A stretch of DNA of 64,000 bases from Photobacterium leiognathi. GTDB taxonomy: Bacteria; Pseudomonadota; Gammaproteobacteria; Enterobacterales; Vibrionaceae. Below the pieces are notes generated by a model. It had not been told where the DNA came from and searched no databases. It saw only the letters and a program-made list of their open reading frames with translations. This document shows positions 16,477 to 26,087 of this stretch, piece after piece; position 1 is the stretch's first letter; each line of letters opens with the position of its first letter. The stretch covers positions 1,054,001 through 1,118,000 of the forward strand of contig NZ_CP131599.1 in NCBI RefSeq assembly GCF_030685535.1, read 5' to 3'. A program made the position numbers and the translations under genes.

Positions 16477-18990
16477 TTAACTCGGTAAATACTCTTTTCC
16501 CCAATTAAGCCCAATAATTTTCCTTTCAATCATGTCAGTAATGGCATCATCGTTATACCCCAACATTTTGAGCACCTCTCGGGTTGAAGAGCCAAACCGT
16601 TCGGTCGGCGTTACTTTTTTAATGCTTGCTTCACTGGGGCGAATAGCATAATTGTCAATTTGAGTAACTGAGTGAGTACTTGGGTGATTTGGATCAAAAG
16701 AAAATGAGAAACTGCCTCGATCAATACCAGTGTTTCTATCAATAGGACGAGTGTATTTGGAGCGCAACTCTTCTATCGACCAAGGCGCAGCGGCGGCGAT
16801 ATTAACTATTTGGAAAGCTTTAGTCCAGTATTCACTCGATTGCTGTTTAAAAGCCTTCGTCAAAAACGTCGCTATTGATGTTTCGCTCTCAATGTTCTCT
16901 AAACCTTTTATATTAGACATCTTCGTCAATTCATCGGCTGTACTGTCGAGAAAAATCCAACCATCTTGAGTTTGATAAAATCGCGACAGTTCGTTACGAC
17001 CTAAAAGATTTCGACCTGAGGGTTCGTCAATTGAAACGCGATCGTGATAATCAAGTGAAAAAGGCGTTTGAGCTAAATTGGTGATGGCAGAAAGAGAAGT
17101 ACGGCAGCGGGATACTTTGCCCGTTTTGTGTTTGTGCAATAACGCTAAAGCGATTGAAAGCCCTGCTGCAAAGCCACAGTTCACGTCCAATGTGCCGATG
17201 TGAGCGTGCTCTTCAGGAGTTTTTGCACCGCCAAAACGCGTCATTATCCCGCTAGCAGCCTGAATAATATCATCGTACCCAATATAATCACTTTTCGGCC
17301 CAGAGTGAGGGCCACCGAAGCAATCTAAACGACAAAACAAAACATCAGGGTTGATGGTTTGTAAGCTTTTCTGATCTAACCCGAGAGGTTTTATTTGACG
17401 TTCAGGGGCGTTAATAACGATCAAATCCACTGAGCGTATCAGAGCATGCAAAATTGAACGGCCTTCATCCGTTATAATATCAACCAAGGTACTTTTTTTG
17501 CCGTTGCCCGCTAGAATAGCATAAACGATGCCAATCAAAGGGTCGTACATCGGCGTAACAGGATCCAGCTTGATCACTTCAGCACCAAACCGACTCAAGA
17601 ACGCACAAGAGTGAGGGCCAGCAATGACATTGGTAAGGTCAAGCACACGCAATCCGTCAAGCCAGGCTTTATGGCTCGCCGTTTTGATCTCACTTCCACG
17701 TGGACGATGAGTAATTTCTTGTTCGGCGACCTGCTTTAAAAGGATAAGCGCATTGTCATATTCGATTGTTTGACGCGGTTTCGGTTGTAATAGAGATTCT
17801 GGGACATATTCAAACCACACCAGTGGGCCGGGTTGTAACATCTCTCCGTATTCAGGGTCATTAACCTTGACCATCAAACCTGATTGCGTCGTGTGCTCGT
17901 CATGGATCCATTCAAGGATATTTCGATGTGGAGCTCCGGGGATCCCACATTGGTAAAACAGTACCCCCCACTCTGCTGAAGTTCTAGTTAAAAACGCTTT
18001 TTTCATCCGTTCTGAAATGATGTGTGCCCATTTTTTAGGTAGAGGATAAACCCCAATGGACGTTTCCCCATCCCAATCAGCGATGGGTTGATAGAGATCT
18101 TCCACATCAGGTAACCCCATTTCGACTAGCTGATCATAGATCCCTAAAACTCTAAGACAGCGTTTAGCGTGATTACGATGTGAGGGACAAACGCAATAGA
18201 AGAAGCGAGCATCGGCACATTGATAGGTACGAAAAAACGGGTCTAGATACTCCTGCAGATCATCGTAACTGAGATCCATTGGTAATTGTTCTTGTTTTCG
18301 GCGTGCAATTTCAGCCTCGCGCATATTGATGTAGCGCAACGGCATGTTTTCAATGAGATAAGAGTTATAACTTAAACCTTCCATCAAAGCAGCGGCAATA
18401 GGCACCTCAATATGGTCGCCTCGACCAGTTTTTTCACGTTCCAATAATGCGAGCACAACCGAAGCTGCAGCCAATGAGGTAGCATAAGAAGAACCTAAAG
18501 GCAATGGAGAAAAGCTGGGGTTGATTCCCATTAATACACGGTTAAAGCCCATGTCATTGAACCCTCCACACGTTGCCGTGACAATCGCTTCTGTCGCTTT
18601 CCAACCTCGGCGAAGCGAGTCGCTACTGGCAAAGCCAGGGATAGATATGGTGATTAACTCTGGACGTTTGGCACGCAACTGCTCAAAGTCAATACCTAAA
18701 TTAGCTAAAGTTCCGGGACGAAAGTTTTCTATCACCACATCAGCCCAATCAATCAATGCCTTGGCTTTCTCAAGACCGTCTGCTGTTTTAAGATTCAATT
18801 TTAAGCTTAATTTATTTCGATTTAGTACTGCATTAGCCGGATGTTTCCATTGAGGGCCTGATGGTGGATCGATATGGATAACAGTTGCTCCTTGATCTGC
18901 TAAAACCATCGCGACAGCAGGTCCCGCAATTTGTTGACCAAAATCAATGACTCGCACATGTCGAAGCGGCAATTCAGTGTTTTTATCCAT
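16477..18990 (-). CDS. dddD: DMSP acyl-CoA transferase/lyase DddD
   Basis: 837 residues made of two tandem class III CoA-transferase (CaiB/BaiF) domains, the size and architecture of DddD. Domain 1 spans ~8-400, domain 2 ~445-830. The catalytic aspartate of domain 2 is Asp602 in GTLDVNCGFAAG; I recall the Marinomonas enzyme having its covalent Asp at the same number. Domain 1 lacks an equivalent reactive site. DddD cleaves dimethylsulfoniopropionate to DMS and 3-hydroxypropionate/-CoA in the cytoplasm. A good ribosome site (gtgaggaaag) precedes the ATG. Identity is strengthened by the divergent dddTBC genes and the LysR gene. A carnitine or betaine CoA-transferase is the alternative, but those are single-domain. 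Confidence 0.93.
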   Translation of the reverse strand: MDKNTELPLRHVRVIDFGQQIAGPAVAMVLADQGATVIHIDPPSGPQWKHPANAVLNRNKLSLKLNLKTADGLEKAKALIDWADVVIENFRPGTLANLGIDFEQLRAKRPELITISIPGFASSDSLRRGWKATEAIVTATCGGFNDMGFNRVLMGINPSFSPLPLGSSYATSLAAASVVLALLEREKTGRGDHIEVPIAAALMEGLSYNSYLIENMPLRYINMREAEIARRKQEQLPMDLSYDDLQEYLDPFFRTYQCADARFFYCVCPSHRNHAKRCLRVLGIYDQLVEMGLPDVEDLYQPIADWDGETSIGVYPLPKKWAHIISERMKKAFLTRTSAEWGVLFYQCGIPGAPHRNILEWIHDEHTTQSGLMVKVNDPEYGEMLQPGPLVWFEYVPESLLQPKPRQTIEYDNALILLKQVAEQEITHRPRGSEIKTASHKAWLDGLRVLDLTNVIAGPHSCAFLSRFGAEVIKLDPVTPMYDPLIGIVYAILAGNGKKSTLVDIITDEGRSILHALIRSVDLIVINAPERQIKPLGLDQKSLQTINPDVLFCRLDCFGGPHSGPKSDYIGYDDIIQAASGIMTRFGGAKTPEEHAHIGTLDVNCGFAAGLSIALALLHKHKTGKVSRCRTSLSAITNLAQTPFSLDYHDRVSIDEPSGRNLLGRNELSRFYQTQDGWIFLDSTADELTKMSNIKGLENIESETSIATFLTKAFKQQSSEYWTKAFQIVNIAAAAPWSIEELRSKYTRPIDRNTGIDRGSFSFSFDPNHPSTHSVTQIDNYAIRPSEASIKKVTPTERFGSSTREVLKMLGYNDDAITDMIERKIIGLNWGKEYLPS

Positions 18991-19435
18991 TTAAACTTTC
19001 CTCACAGGTTGATTTGACCCAAGTCAATGCCGTAAGTAGGAAGCTTATGAAGAGAAAGACGAGCTCACTAGCAAAAAAAAATAGTACTGGTTAGCGATTA
19101 AATTTATGCCATCACCGATGAAGGGGATATTCTCAAATTTTAAACCTTTTAAAAACAACATCTAAACTTATTTGATGATATCAAAGCATCTCAAGCTATA
19201 AAAAATACCACCCCTTGCTCATGTTTTTTGTTTCTTTTATTGCACTTGCTATGCGCTAAAAATATTAAGTACTGAAATAGTGAAATCATTTGCCTACTGT
19301 GCCTATGAGCTCTGTCTGCTTGTCATGAAAGTGACCAATCAACTCAAGGAAAAGTAAAACCAGTAAAACTTCACTGGTTCAACCTAGCCGTTGTAGCTTG
19401 GCTGTGTCATTCATTAACACTGAAAAGGCGTTTTT
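18991..19435. promoter_or_regulatory. dddD-dddT divergent control region
   Basis: 445 bases between the two divergent start codons. It contains the palindrome TTGATTTGACCCAAGTCAA (19009-19027) 19 bases from the dddD start, and a 7-bp hairpin (AACCAGT 19358-19364 / ACTGGTT 19373-19379) in the likely 5' leader of dddT. The size and both-sides promoter arrangement suit control by the LysR protein encoded at the end of the cluster. Confidence 0.5.
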
Positions 19436-21037
19436 ATGAACAATCAGAGCGATATAAATAAATCAGCACTGTTTGCGGGTGCAAACCCAGTAATGATAAT
19501 AGGGTCCGCCTTTTTGGTGGTGATATTTGTTTTGTTTACAGTACTGGCTCCAGAGTTAGCCAATAAATGGTACTCCGCAGCGAAAGATTACATAGCTTCT
19601 GATTGGGCTTGGTTCTACGTTGCCATCATGAGTGGCTTCTTGTTTTTTTCATTTTGGCTAATCATCAGTCGTTATGGAAATATCAAACTTGGTAAAGATA
19701 ATGAGTCACCGGAGTTTAGTTTATTTGCCTGGTTTTCAATGCTGTTTGGCGCAGGTATTGGCATTGGTATATTGTTTTGGAGTATTGCCGAACCCATTTA
19801 TCATTTCCAAAGCAATCCTTTTATAGAGGAAGGAAAGGCGCAAACGGTTGAGGCGGCTCAAGTCGCTATGAGGGTATCTATTTTTCATTGGGGCTTGCAT
19901 GGTTGGGGGCTATTTGCTGTCATTGGTCTTGCCCTAGCGTATTTCTCTTACCGAAAAGGACTCCCACTTTCTATTCGTTCCAGTCTGTACCCCATTTTTG
20001 GTGATCGAATTTACGGACCAATCGGTCATGCTGCAGATTTGTTAGCGGTATTTGGTACTGTGTTTGGTATTGCTACCTCACTCGGGCTTGGAGCCCAGCA
20101 AATGAATGCTGGACTTAATCATCTTCTTGGCGTGGATATTTCGACAACCAATCAAATCATTTTGATAGTGGTGATATCTATTTTAGCAACCTTATCTGTA
20201 TTATCTGGTGTTAATAAAGGTATTCGGATTTTGAGTGAATGGAACATGCGATTAACCATACTCATACTCGGCCTTTTTGTAATTTTCGGTCCAACCGCTT
20301 ATGTATTGGGCGCAATTGTCACTAATACTGGTGATTACTTTGTAAATGCGATTGAACTTGGAATGTGGGTTAATCCAGACCCAGAAAATCAATGGCAAGG
20401 TTGGTGGACGGTCTTCTATTGGGGCTGGTGGATTGCATGGGCACCATTTTGTGGCGTATTCATAGCTCGTATCTCAAAAGGTCGAACAATCCGTGAATTT
20501 ATCTTAGGTGTTCTCATTGCACCGACTATGCTAGCTATCATTTGGATTTCTATCTTTGGTAACACGGCAATGTACCTTGAACTTTATGGTTCAGGTGGAG
20601 TGGTCGAAGCTGTAAATAATGATTTGACTATGGCCTTGTTTAAAACAATTGAATTAATGAATGAAAACATATTTGTGACAAAAAGCATGACCATCATCTG
20701 TACATTCATGCTGGTAACCTATTTCATCACTTCAGCAGACTCTGCAACCTTAGTAGTGTGTACTCTTATTTCAATGGGTGATGAACACCCGCCGTCACGT
20801 TATCGAGTTTTCTGGGGAGCAGCAGTCGGTGCAGTGGCTGCAGTATTGTTATTTGCAGGCGGATTAAAAGCCTTGCAAACCGCTTCGATTGTTGCCGCGT
20901 TACCTTTTTCGTTTGTGGTGATCTTAGCTGCAATTGGTCTTTATAAATCGTTACGTTTAGAACCTTTACCAGCAGGTTCACAACATAAGGTTCAATCAAA
21001 ACCCTTTAACCCAGAAGCAACTAAACAAGACTCATGA
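19436..21037 (+). CDS. dddT: BCCT-family DMSP/betaine transporter DddT
   Basis: 533 residues with twelve predicted membrane helices, as for BetT/OpuD/CaiT. The BCCT signature FYWGWWIAWAPFCGVFIARI (~324-343) with its tryptophan-rich substrate box is intact. It heads the dddT-dddB-dddC set opposite dddD, which argues for DMSP as substrate, imported with Na+ or H+. A short C-terminal tail suggests no osmosensing extension as in BetP. Glycine betaine or choline remain possible additional substrates, since BCCT proteins are often broad. Confidence 0.9.
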   Translation: MNNQSDINKSALFAGANPVMIIGSAFLVVIFVLFTVLAPELANKWYSAAKDYIASDWAWFYVAIMSGFLFFSFWLIISRYGNIKLGKDNESPEFSLFAWFSMLFGAGIGIGILFWSIAEPIYHFQSNPFIEEGKAQTVEAAQVAMRVSIFHWGLHGWGLFAVIGLALAYFSYRKGLPLSIRSSLYPIFGDRIYGPIGHAADLLAVFGTVFGIATSLGLGAQQMNAGLNHLLGVDISTTNQIILIVVISILATLSVLSGVNKGIRILSEWNMRLTILILGLFVIFGPTAYVLGAIVTNTGDYFVNAIELGMWVNPDPENQWQGWWTVFYWGWWIAWAPFCGVFIARISKGRTIREFILGVLIAPTMLAIIWISIFGNTAMYLELYGSGGVVEAVNNDLTMALFKTIELMNENIFVTKSMTIICTFMLVTYFITSADSATLVVCTLISMGDEHPPSRYRVFWGAAVGAVAAVLLFAGGLKALQTASIVAALPFSFVVILAAIGLYKSLRLEPLPAGSQHKVQSKPFNPEATKQDS

Positions 21038-21183
21038 GGACAACTACACTTTTAATATGAGTAAAGATAAGTGTAATAGCTGCGGTAAGGTAAAGTAAAA
21101 AGTTAGGTGAACTGAATAAGTGAGTTGTCGTCATCAACTGTTCGCCCACTACACTGCAAATCTACTCTGAAAAAGAGGGAAAT

Positions 21184-22350
21184 ATGTCGACTTCAATCAT
21201 TCTACCTAGGATTATGCAAATAGGAGAAGGTGCCAGTGATGACATCTCCAGTGTCGTACTAAGCCTTGGCTGTTATCATCCGTTGATTGTCACTGACAAG
21301 GTTATGGTGCAATTAGGCTACATTGCGACCATACAATCGAATCTGCGTGATAATGGGATTGAGTCTCAGGTATATGACGAAACCATTCCTGAGCCAACGA
21401 CAGCATCTTTATTAGCTGGTGTTGACTTAGTTCGTCATGGTCATTTTGACAGCATTATTGCTGTAGGTGGCGGTAGCCCAATCGATAGCGCAAAAGCAAT
21501 CAGCATTTTGGGTATACACGGCGGACAAATGCGAGACTACAAAGTACCGCGCATAGTGAATAAACAAGGTCTACCTGTGATTGCTATCCCCACAACAGCT
21601 GGCACAGGCTCAGAAGCGACCCGCTTTACGGTGATAACCGATGAGAAAACCGATGAGAAGATGCTTTGCATGGGAAATGGCTTTATGCCCACAGCTACGC
21701 TGTTGGATTTCAATCTCACTTTAAGCGCTCCCCCCCGTGTGACAGCAGATACCGGCATTGATGCCCTCACTCATGCGATCGAAGCATATGTAAGTCGAAA
21801 GGCTAATCAATACAGTGACTTTCAAGCGCTCACAGCCATGCGCCTTCTGACTGCCAACCTCAGGGCGGTGTTCCACGATGGATACAATAAGCCAGCTCGG
21901 AAATCTATGATGTTAGGAGCTCACCTTGCGGGTGTCGCGTTTTCCAATGCCTCAGTGGCCTTAGTTCACGGTATGAGCCGCCCAATTGGTGCTGCATTTC
22001 ATGTGCCGCACGGTCTATCTAATGCCATGCTACTGCCAGCGGTAACAAGATTTTCCATTCCAGCTGCAACTGAACGCTATGCCGACTGTGCACGTGCCAT
22101 GGGAATCGCCGAAGCGAGTGAAAGTGATAAAATAGCTAATGAAAAGCTAATTACAGAGTTAGAGTCACTCAACGAGGAATTAAAAGTGCCTTCGCTGGCA
22201 GAGTTTGGTGTTGAACGTAAGAAATTCTTTGAACTGATGCCGCTAATGGCAGAGCAAGCGTTAGCTTCAGGTTCACCTGATAATAACCCTGTGATACCAA
22301 CTTCAGAGCAAATAATCGCGATCTATCAATCGCTTTGGGACGCCGTGTAA
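21184..22350 (+). CDS. dddB: Iron-containing alcohol dehydrogenase DddB
   Basis: 388 residues. GGGSPIDSAKAI (~98-109) binds NAD(P), TTAGTGSEATRF follows, and the metal ligands are visible in DALTHAIEAYVS (~195-206) and LVHGMSRPIGAAFHVPHG (~260-277). In known ddd clusters DddB oxidises 3-hydroxypropionate, the product of DddD, to malonate semialdehyde. It follows dddT by 146 bases and has a strong gaggga ribosome site. The gene symbol rests on context plus family. Confidence 0.9.
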   Translation: MSTSIILPRIMQIGEGASDDISSVVLSLGCYHPLIVTDKVMVQLGYIATIQSNLRDNGIESQVYDETIPEPTTASLLAGVDLVRHGHFDSIIAVGGGSPIDSAKAISILGIHGGQMRDYKVPRIVNKQGLPVIAIPTTAGTGSEATRFTVITDEKTDEKMLCMGNGFMPTATLLDFNLTLSAPPRVTADTGIDALTHAIEAYVSRKANQYSDFQALTAMRLLTANLRAVFHDGYNKPARKSMMLGAHLAGVAFSNASVALVHGMSRPIGAAFHVPHGLSNAMLLPAVTRFSIPAATERYADCARAMGIAEASESDKIANEKLITELESLNEELKVPSLAEFGVERKKFFELMPLMAEQALASGSPDNNPVIPTSEQIIAIYQSLWDAV

Positions 22351-22423
22351 GCCTTAAATTATATTGAAACTCTTACCTCGGTAGGTAAGTTGGAAAATAT
22401 CAATTACTTTAAAGGATAAAGCT

Positions 22424-23914
22424 ATGAAAACCGTAGGTCACCTCATTAATGGTCAGCTTGTTGAACACGAAAGCTGTGTTCAAGATGTTTTCAATCCAGC
22501 AACGGGTGAGCCTTCTAAACAGGTTTCGCTTGCCACTAAGAGCACCGTTGAAGAGGCGATTTCTTGTGCGCAAGCGGCTTATCCAGCTTGGCGTAATACT
22601 CCCCCTATTAAGCGTGCGCGTATTATGTTCCGATTTAAATCTTTACTCGAAGAGCACGCAGAAAGAATCTGTAAACTGGTTGGAGAAGAGCATGGAAAAG
22701 TAAGACATGACGCCGCAGGTGAGTTGCAACGTGCGATAGAAAACGTTGAATTCGCTTGTGGAATTCCTGAACTCTTAAAAGGTGAACACACCAAAAACGT
22801 AGCTGAACAGATCGACTCATGGAGTGAATTTCATCCGCTGGGCGTGGTTGCGGGTATTACTCCTTTTAACTTTCCTGTAATGGTGCCTATGTGGATGTTT
22901 CCGCTGGCTATAGCCTGTGGTAACACGTTTATATTAAAACCGTCCGAACGCGTTCCTAGCGCAACGTTATACGTGGCTAACCTGCTTCATGAGGCAGGCT
23001 TACCGGACGGGGTATTAAATGTAGTAAATGGCGATAAAGAAACGGTCGATGTATTACTGAGCGACAAGCGTATAAAAGCAATCAGTTTTGTCGGTTCAAC
23101 GCCTATAGCACAATCTATCTACACTGCTGCATGCTTGCACGGAAAACGTTGCCAAGCACTGGGCGGAGCAAAAAATCATGCGGTATTAATGCCTGATGCA
23201 GATATCGACAACGCCGTTAATCAATTGCTAGGCGCGGCATTTGGCTCATCGGGTGAACGATGCATGGCATTATCAGTTGTAGTAGCTGTTGGAGATAGCG
23301 TGGCCGATTCGCTAGTAAAAAAAATGTGCAATGAGATGCAAAAGCTCAAAGTAGGGGCCTATGACGATAATGGTAATGATTTTGGCCCGGTGATCTCCCA
23401 AGCGCATAAACAAAAAGTTCTCGGTTACATTGACAGTGCAGAAGCTGATGGGGCTACAGTGGTAGTAGATGGGCGAAACGTTTCAGTATCCGGTTATGAA
23501 AAAGGCTTCTTTGTTGGTGCTACTTTGCTGGATCATGTAACAACAGATATGCAAAGCTATCAAAAGGAGATTTTTGGGCCAGTAATGCAAGTCGTGCGTG
23601 TGCAAAGCATGGAAGACGCCATAACTTTGATTGATAATCACGAATACGGCAATGGGACTTGCGTTTTCACACGTGATGGTGAAGCAGCACGCTATTTTTC
23701 CGATAATATTGAAGTTGGCATGGTTGGAATTAATGTTCCGTTACCTGTGCCAGTGGCCTATCACAGTTTTGGCGGATGGAAGCACTCATTATTCGGTGAC
23801 CTGCACGCCTATGGCCCCGATGGAGTAAAGTTTTACACTAAACGTAAAACTATTACTCAGCGCTTACCATCGAGTGGCGTCCGTGAAGGAGTGAGTTTTT
23901 CTTTCCCAAGTTAA
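22424..23914 (+). CDS. dddC: CoA-acylating (methyl)malonate-semialdehyde dehydrogenase DddC
   Basis: 496 residues, aldehyde dehydrogenase fold of the MmsA group. The NAD-binding FKPSER-type segment (LKPSERVPSATL ~167) and the catalytic cysteine in GSSGERCMALSV (~276-287) are present; the ERCMA form is typical of CoA-dependent semialdehyde dehydrogenases. It would convert malonate semialdehyde to acetyl-CoA, closing the DMSP route. A clear aaagga ribosome site lies 8 bases before ATG 22424, 73 bases after dddB. Confidence 0.9.
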   Translation: MKTVGHLINGQLVEHESCVQDVFNPATGEPSKQVSLATKSTVEEAISCAQAAYPAWRNTPPIKRARIMFRFKSLLEEHAERICKLVGEEHGKVRHDAAGELQRAIENVEFACGIPELLKGEHTKNVAEQIDSWSEFHPLGVVAGITPFNFPVMVPMWMFPLAIACGNTFILKPSERVPSATLYVANLLHEAGLPDGVLNVVNGDKETVDVLLSDKRIKAISFVGSTPIAQSIYTAACLHGKRCQALGGAKNHAVLMPDADIDNAVNQLLGAAFGSSGERCMALSVVVAVGDSVADSLVKKMCNEMQKLKVGAYDDNGNDFGPVISQAHKQKVLGYIDSAEADGATVVVDGRNVSVSGYEKGFFVGATLLDHVTTDMQSYQKEIFGPVMQVVRVQSMEDAITLIDNHEYGNGTCVFTRDGEAARYFSDNIEVGMVGINVPLPVPVAYHSFGGWKHSLFGDLHAYGPDGVKFYTKRKTITQRLPSSGVREGVSFSFPS

Positions 23915-23916
23915 TT

Positions 23917-23933
23917 TGTTATCAATGATAACA
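23917..23933. promoter_or_regulatory. Palindrome between dddC and dddR
   Basis: TGTTATC-AAT-GATAACA, a perfect 7-bp inverted repeat that begins just after the dddC stop. It contains a T-N11-A LysR-type core and could be an autoregulatory operator or a short mRNA hairpin. Confidence 0.35.
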
Positions 23934-24092
23934 GTCATTAATGTTGTACTAACTAAAATTAGGTCACATCACAGAAACTCTCCCCTGAATGTTACTTAGC
24001 TATACTAAAGATGGTAAACGGTTTATTGCTCAGAGCATGCTTAATATCATCTTTAATCTTTATAGAGGTGACTAGAGTTTAAGGGGGAGACT

Positions 24093-25004
24093 ATGACTAG
24101 AAAAAGACTACCGCCACTCAATTGGCTGCGAGCGTTTGAAGTGTCAGCCAAACATTTGAACTTTACTCAAGCCTCTTACGAATTAAGCTTGACTCAAGCT
24201 GCCGTAAGTCATCAAGTAAAAGGGTTAGAAGCATATCTTGGCGTCCTTTTATTCAAAAGATTGCCGCGCGGTTTAGAGTTAACGCAAGAAGGTAAAGCCT
24301 ATATTCCAGTAGTAAGTCAAGCTATAAATAAGCTTATTGGAGCTACAGATGAATTATTTGGCTCTAATAACTCTAAGCCTCTTATCATTAAAGTTAATCT
24401 TGTCTACTTTTTGAATTATTTAGCCCCGCGGTTGAACGATTTTATAACACAATACCCAGAGATAAATCTTAATATTGTCAGCAATATTTGGTCGGAGGAT
24501 GGTGAAAAAGACTTCCACTTTGATATTCGCCATGGTGAAGGGTGTTGGACAGATGTGTATTTTGATAGGATTACTTGGGACAAACTACTCCCAGTATGCC
24601 ATCCGATTTGCGTAAACGGTAAAGAACCTCCCTCATCCCCTAATCAATTGAACAACTATCAGCTATTGCATGTGATTGGCTATCGTTCTGGTTGGCAGCA
24701 TTGGCTAGATCAAAGTGGGTTTCATCATATTGACGTTTCAGGCGGAATTAGATTAGATACGCTCGCTTCAGCAATGCGTTTGGCAGAGGTCGGAGTGGGA
24801 ATAGCTTTAGGGAGGAGTTCATTGATCCATGAAGCGGTTAAAGAAGGCAGACTACTTATACCTTTCAAGCAAGAGATCGCAACAAATGAAGCATTCTACT
24901 TAATTAGCCGTCCTACGACTTTTGAGAATCCTGACGCGATTACTTTTCGTAATTGGATACTATCACAAGTCACTAATTCTGATTTGAAAGACCTGCAATG
25001 CTAA
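24093..25004 (+). CDS. dddR: LysR-family regulator of the DMSP cluster
   Basis: 303 residues of the GcvA/TrpI-like LysR subgroup, recognisable from the start LPPLNWLRAFEVSAKHLNFT and the AAVSHQVKGLEAYLG recognition helix (~37-51). A LysR substrate-binding domain follows. Known ddd clusters carry such a regulator activating dddD and dddTBC in the presence of DMSP or its breakdown product. The gene has a strong aagggggag ribosome site and lies 179 bases after dddC. The symbol is assigned by synteny. Confidence 0.85.
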   Translation: MTRKRLPPLNWLRAFEVSAKHLNFTQASYELSLTQAAVSHQVKGLEAYLGVLLFKRLPRGLELTQEGKAYIPVVSQAINKLIGATDELFGSNNSKPLIIKVNLVYFLNYLAPRLNDFITQYPEINLNIVSNIWSEDGEKDFHFDIRHGEGCWTDVYFDRITWDKLLPVCHPICVNGKEPPSSPNQLNNYQLLHVIGYRSGWQHWLDQSGFHHIDVSGGIRLDTLASAMRLAEVGVGIALGRSSLIHEAVKEGRLLIPFKQEIATNEAFYLISRPTTFENPDAITFRNWILSQVTNSDLKDLQC

Positions 25005-25441
25005 TTATTGATGTGAGTGTCTGCGTATAATTATCGTCAATACTCAGCTGTGAAATAATTGCTAAACTGCTTTTTAGTACTGTGATGGGCGACTATTTAA
25101 ACGAGAAAATATCCCCACTTTTCATATGGTTAGATAACAACATCTTCACAAGGTTTATTTATGAAATGAAGCGTGTCTGCACGGAACTAATGAAAATCAA
25201 CAGTACCTGATCAATAGAGATATATTGACACTCAATCAAATCTATAAACATATCGAAAACAACCGAAGAAACGAATAGTGCTAATTTTGCTCTCTTGTGA
25301 AGTCTTAATTCATCTAGAAATACATCAATAACCCAAATCCTTCTTTTGACTTCATTACCAAGTACTTTGTCATGCTAACTGTAACATTGCTTTACGTAGT
25401 GGTGAGTCCCCTACTTTATAATACACCAGGTTTTATATAAT
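25005..25441. other. Degenerate gap with a GntR relic
   Basis: No intact gene. Nucleotides ~25133-25278 keep one frame open on the plus strand with a peptide-like tail (ending HIENNRRNE) but no recognisable family. From ~25303 the minus strand matches the nearby GntR gene (see next entry). Confidence 0.4.
25295..25432 (-). pseudogene. Decayed paralogue fragment of the GntR regulator
   Basis: The minus strand encodes YYKVGDSPLRKAMLQLA followed by a stop, matching HYKVGGSPLREAMVQLA in the intact GntR protein encoded at 26088-26783; base-level similarity continues for ~130 bases (compare about 26545-26665) through several stops and frameshifts. Only the part equivalent to residues ~40-85 is left. 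Its upstream end lies next to the IS30 relic, which suggests that the insertion cut the gene. Confidence 0.65.
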
Positions 25442-26069
25442 AAGTGCAACGCTCATAGAAAGGCGGAGACGAGAAGGCAAACTGCTGAAAGTGGTACGCT
25501 CTTCTCGCCAATGAAACAAGCAGTACTACCATGAGTTATCAGCAATTCACCGAGGGGAGAAAATACAGATTTCTACCCTTTATAACTTGGAATTTCAATC
25601 TCTGACATTGCCCAAAAAGTGAAGTGCCACCGTACGAAGTTTTATAGTGAGTTGAAAAGAAACCGAGCAAGCGGCCAATATTGTCCCAAACACGTTCACG
25701 CATCTTCTGATAGCATGCTCATAAGTATCGAATACCCGTTGAGCGTATTAAATTTGTCCATCTATTGCTTAGCGTAGATTGGAGTCCTGAGGAGGTTGCG
25801 AATGTTCAGACAAAAGCAAGAGCATCAATCAGCCACGAATGGATTTATCACCATATCGGCCAAGACAAACGTCAGGGTGGTAAGCTCTATCGCCATTTAA
25901 GGCAATATGTGAAGAAAGGAAGGGACTTGAGAACGGTGACTGATGACGATATTCAGTTTGCTCAATCAAGGATTAACAACCATCCTAAAAAGTGTTTAGG
26001 GTTCAAGCAACCAGCCGTTATTTTCAAAGAAATGGCAATGGCCGCTTGATATTAGATAGTGTCGCACTT
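25442..26069 (+). mobile_element. Decayed IS30-family element
   Basis: Ends AAGTGCAACGCT (25442-25453) and AGTGTCGCACTT (26058-26069) are imperfect inverted repeats of IS30 type. Inside, ATG 25531 starts the transposase N-terminus (MSYQQFTEGRKYRF), soon frameshifted; a central piece with CHRTKFYSELKRN and a longer C-terminal piece follow. At ~630 bp it has lost roughly a third to a half of a normal IS30 (~1.0-1.2 kb). Confidence 0.75.
25765..26049 (+). pseudogene. IS30 transposase C-terminal relic
   Basis: 94-codon open frame. WSPEEVANVQTKARASISHEWIYHHI is characteristic of IS30 transposases, as is the end HPKKCLGFKQPAVIF. Between them most of the catalytic DDE core is missing: the sequence jumps from the RHLRQYVKKG region to the last helix, so an internal deletion has removed the active site. 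Confidence 0.78.
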
Positions 26070-26087
26070 CGAAGCTGAATTCGGGTC

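Noticed and set aside
22449-22703. 84-codon plus-strand frame inside dddC
   Set aside because: Alternative-frame shadow of the aldehyde dehydrogenase, whose motifs fix the true frame.
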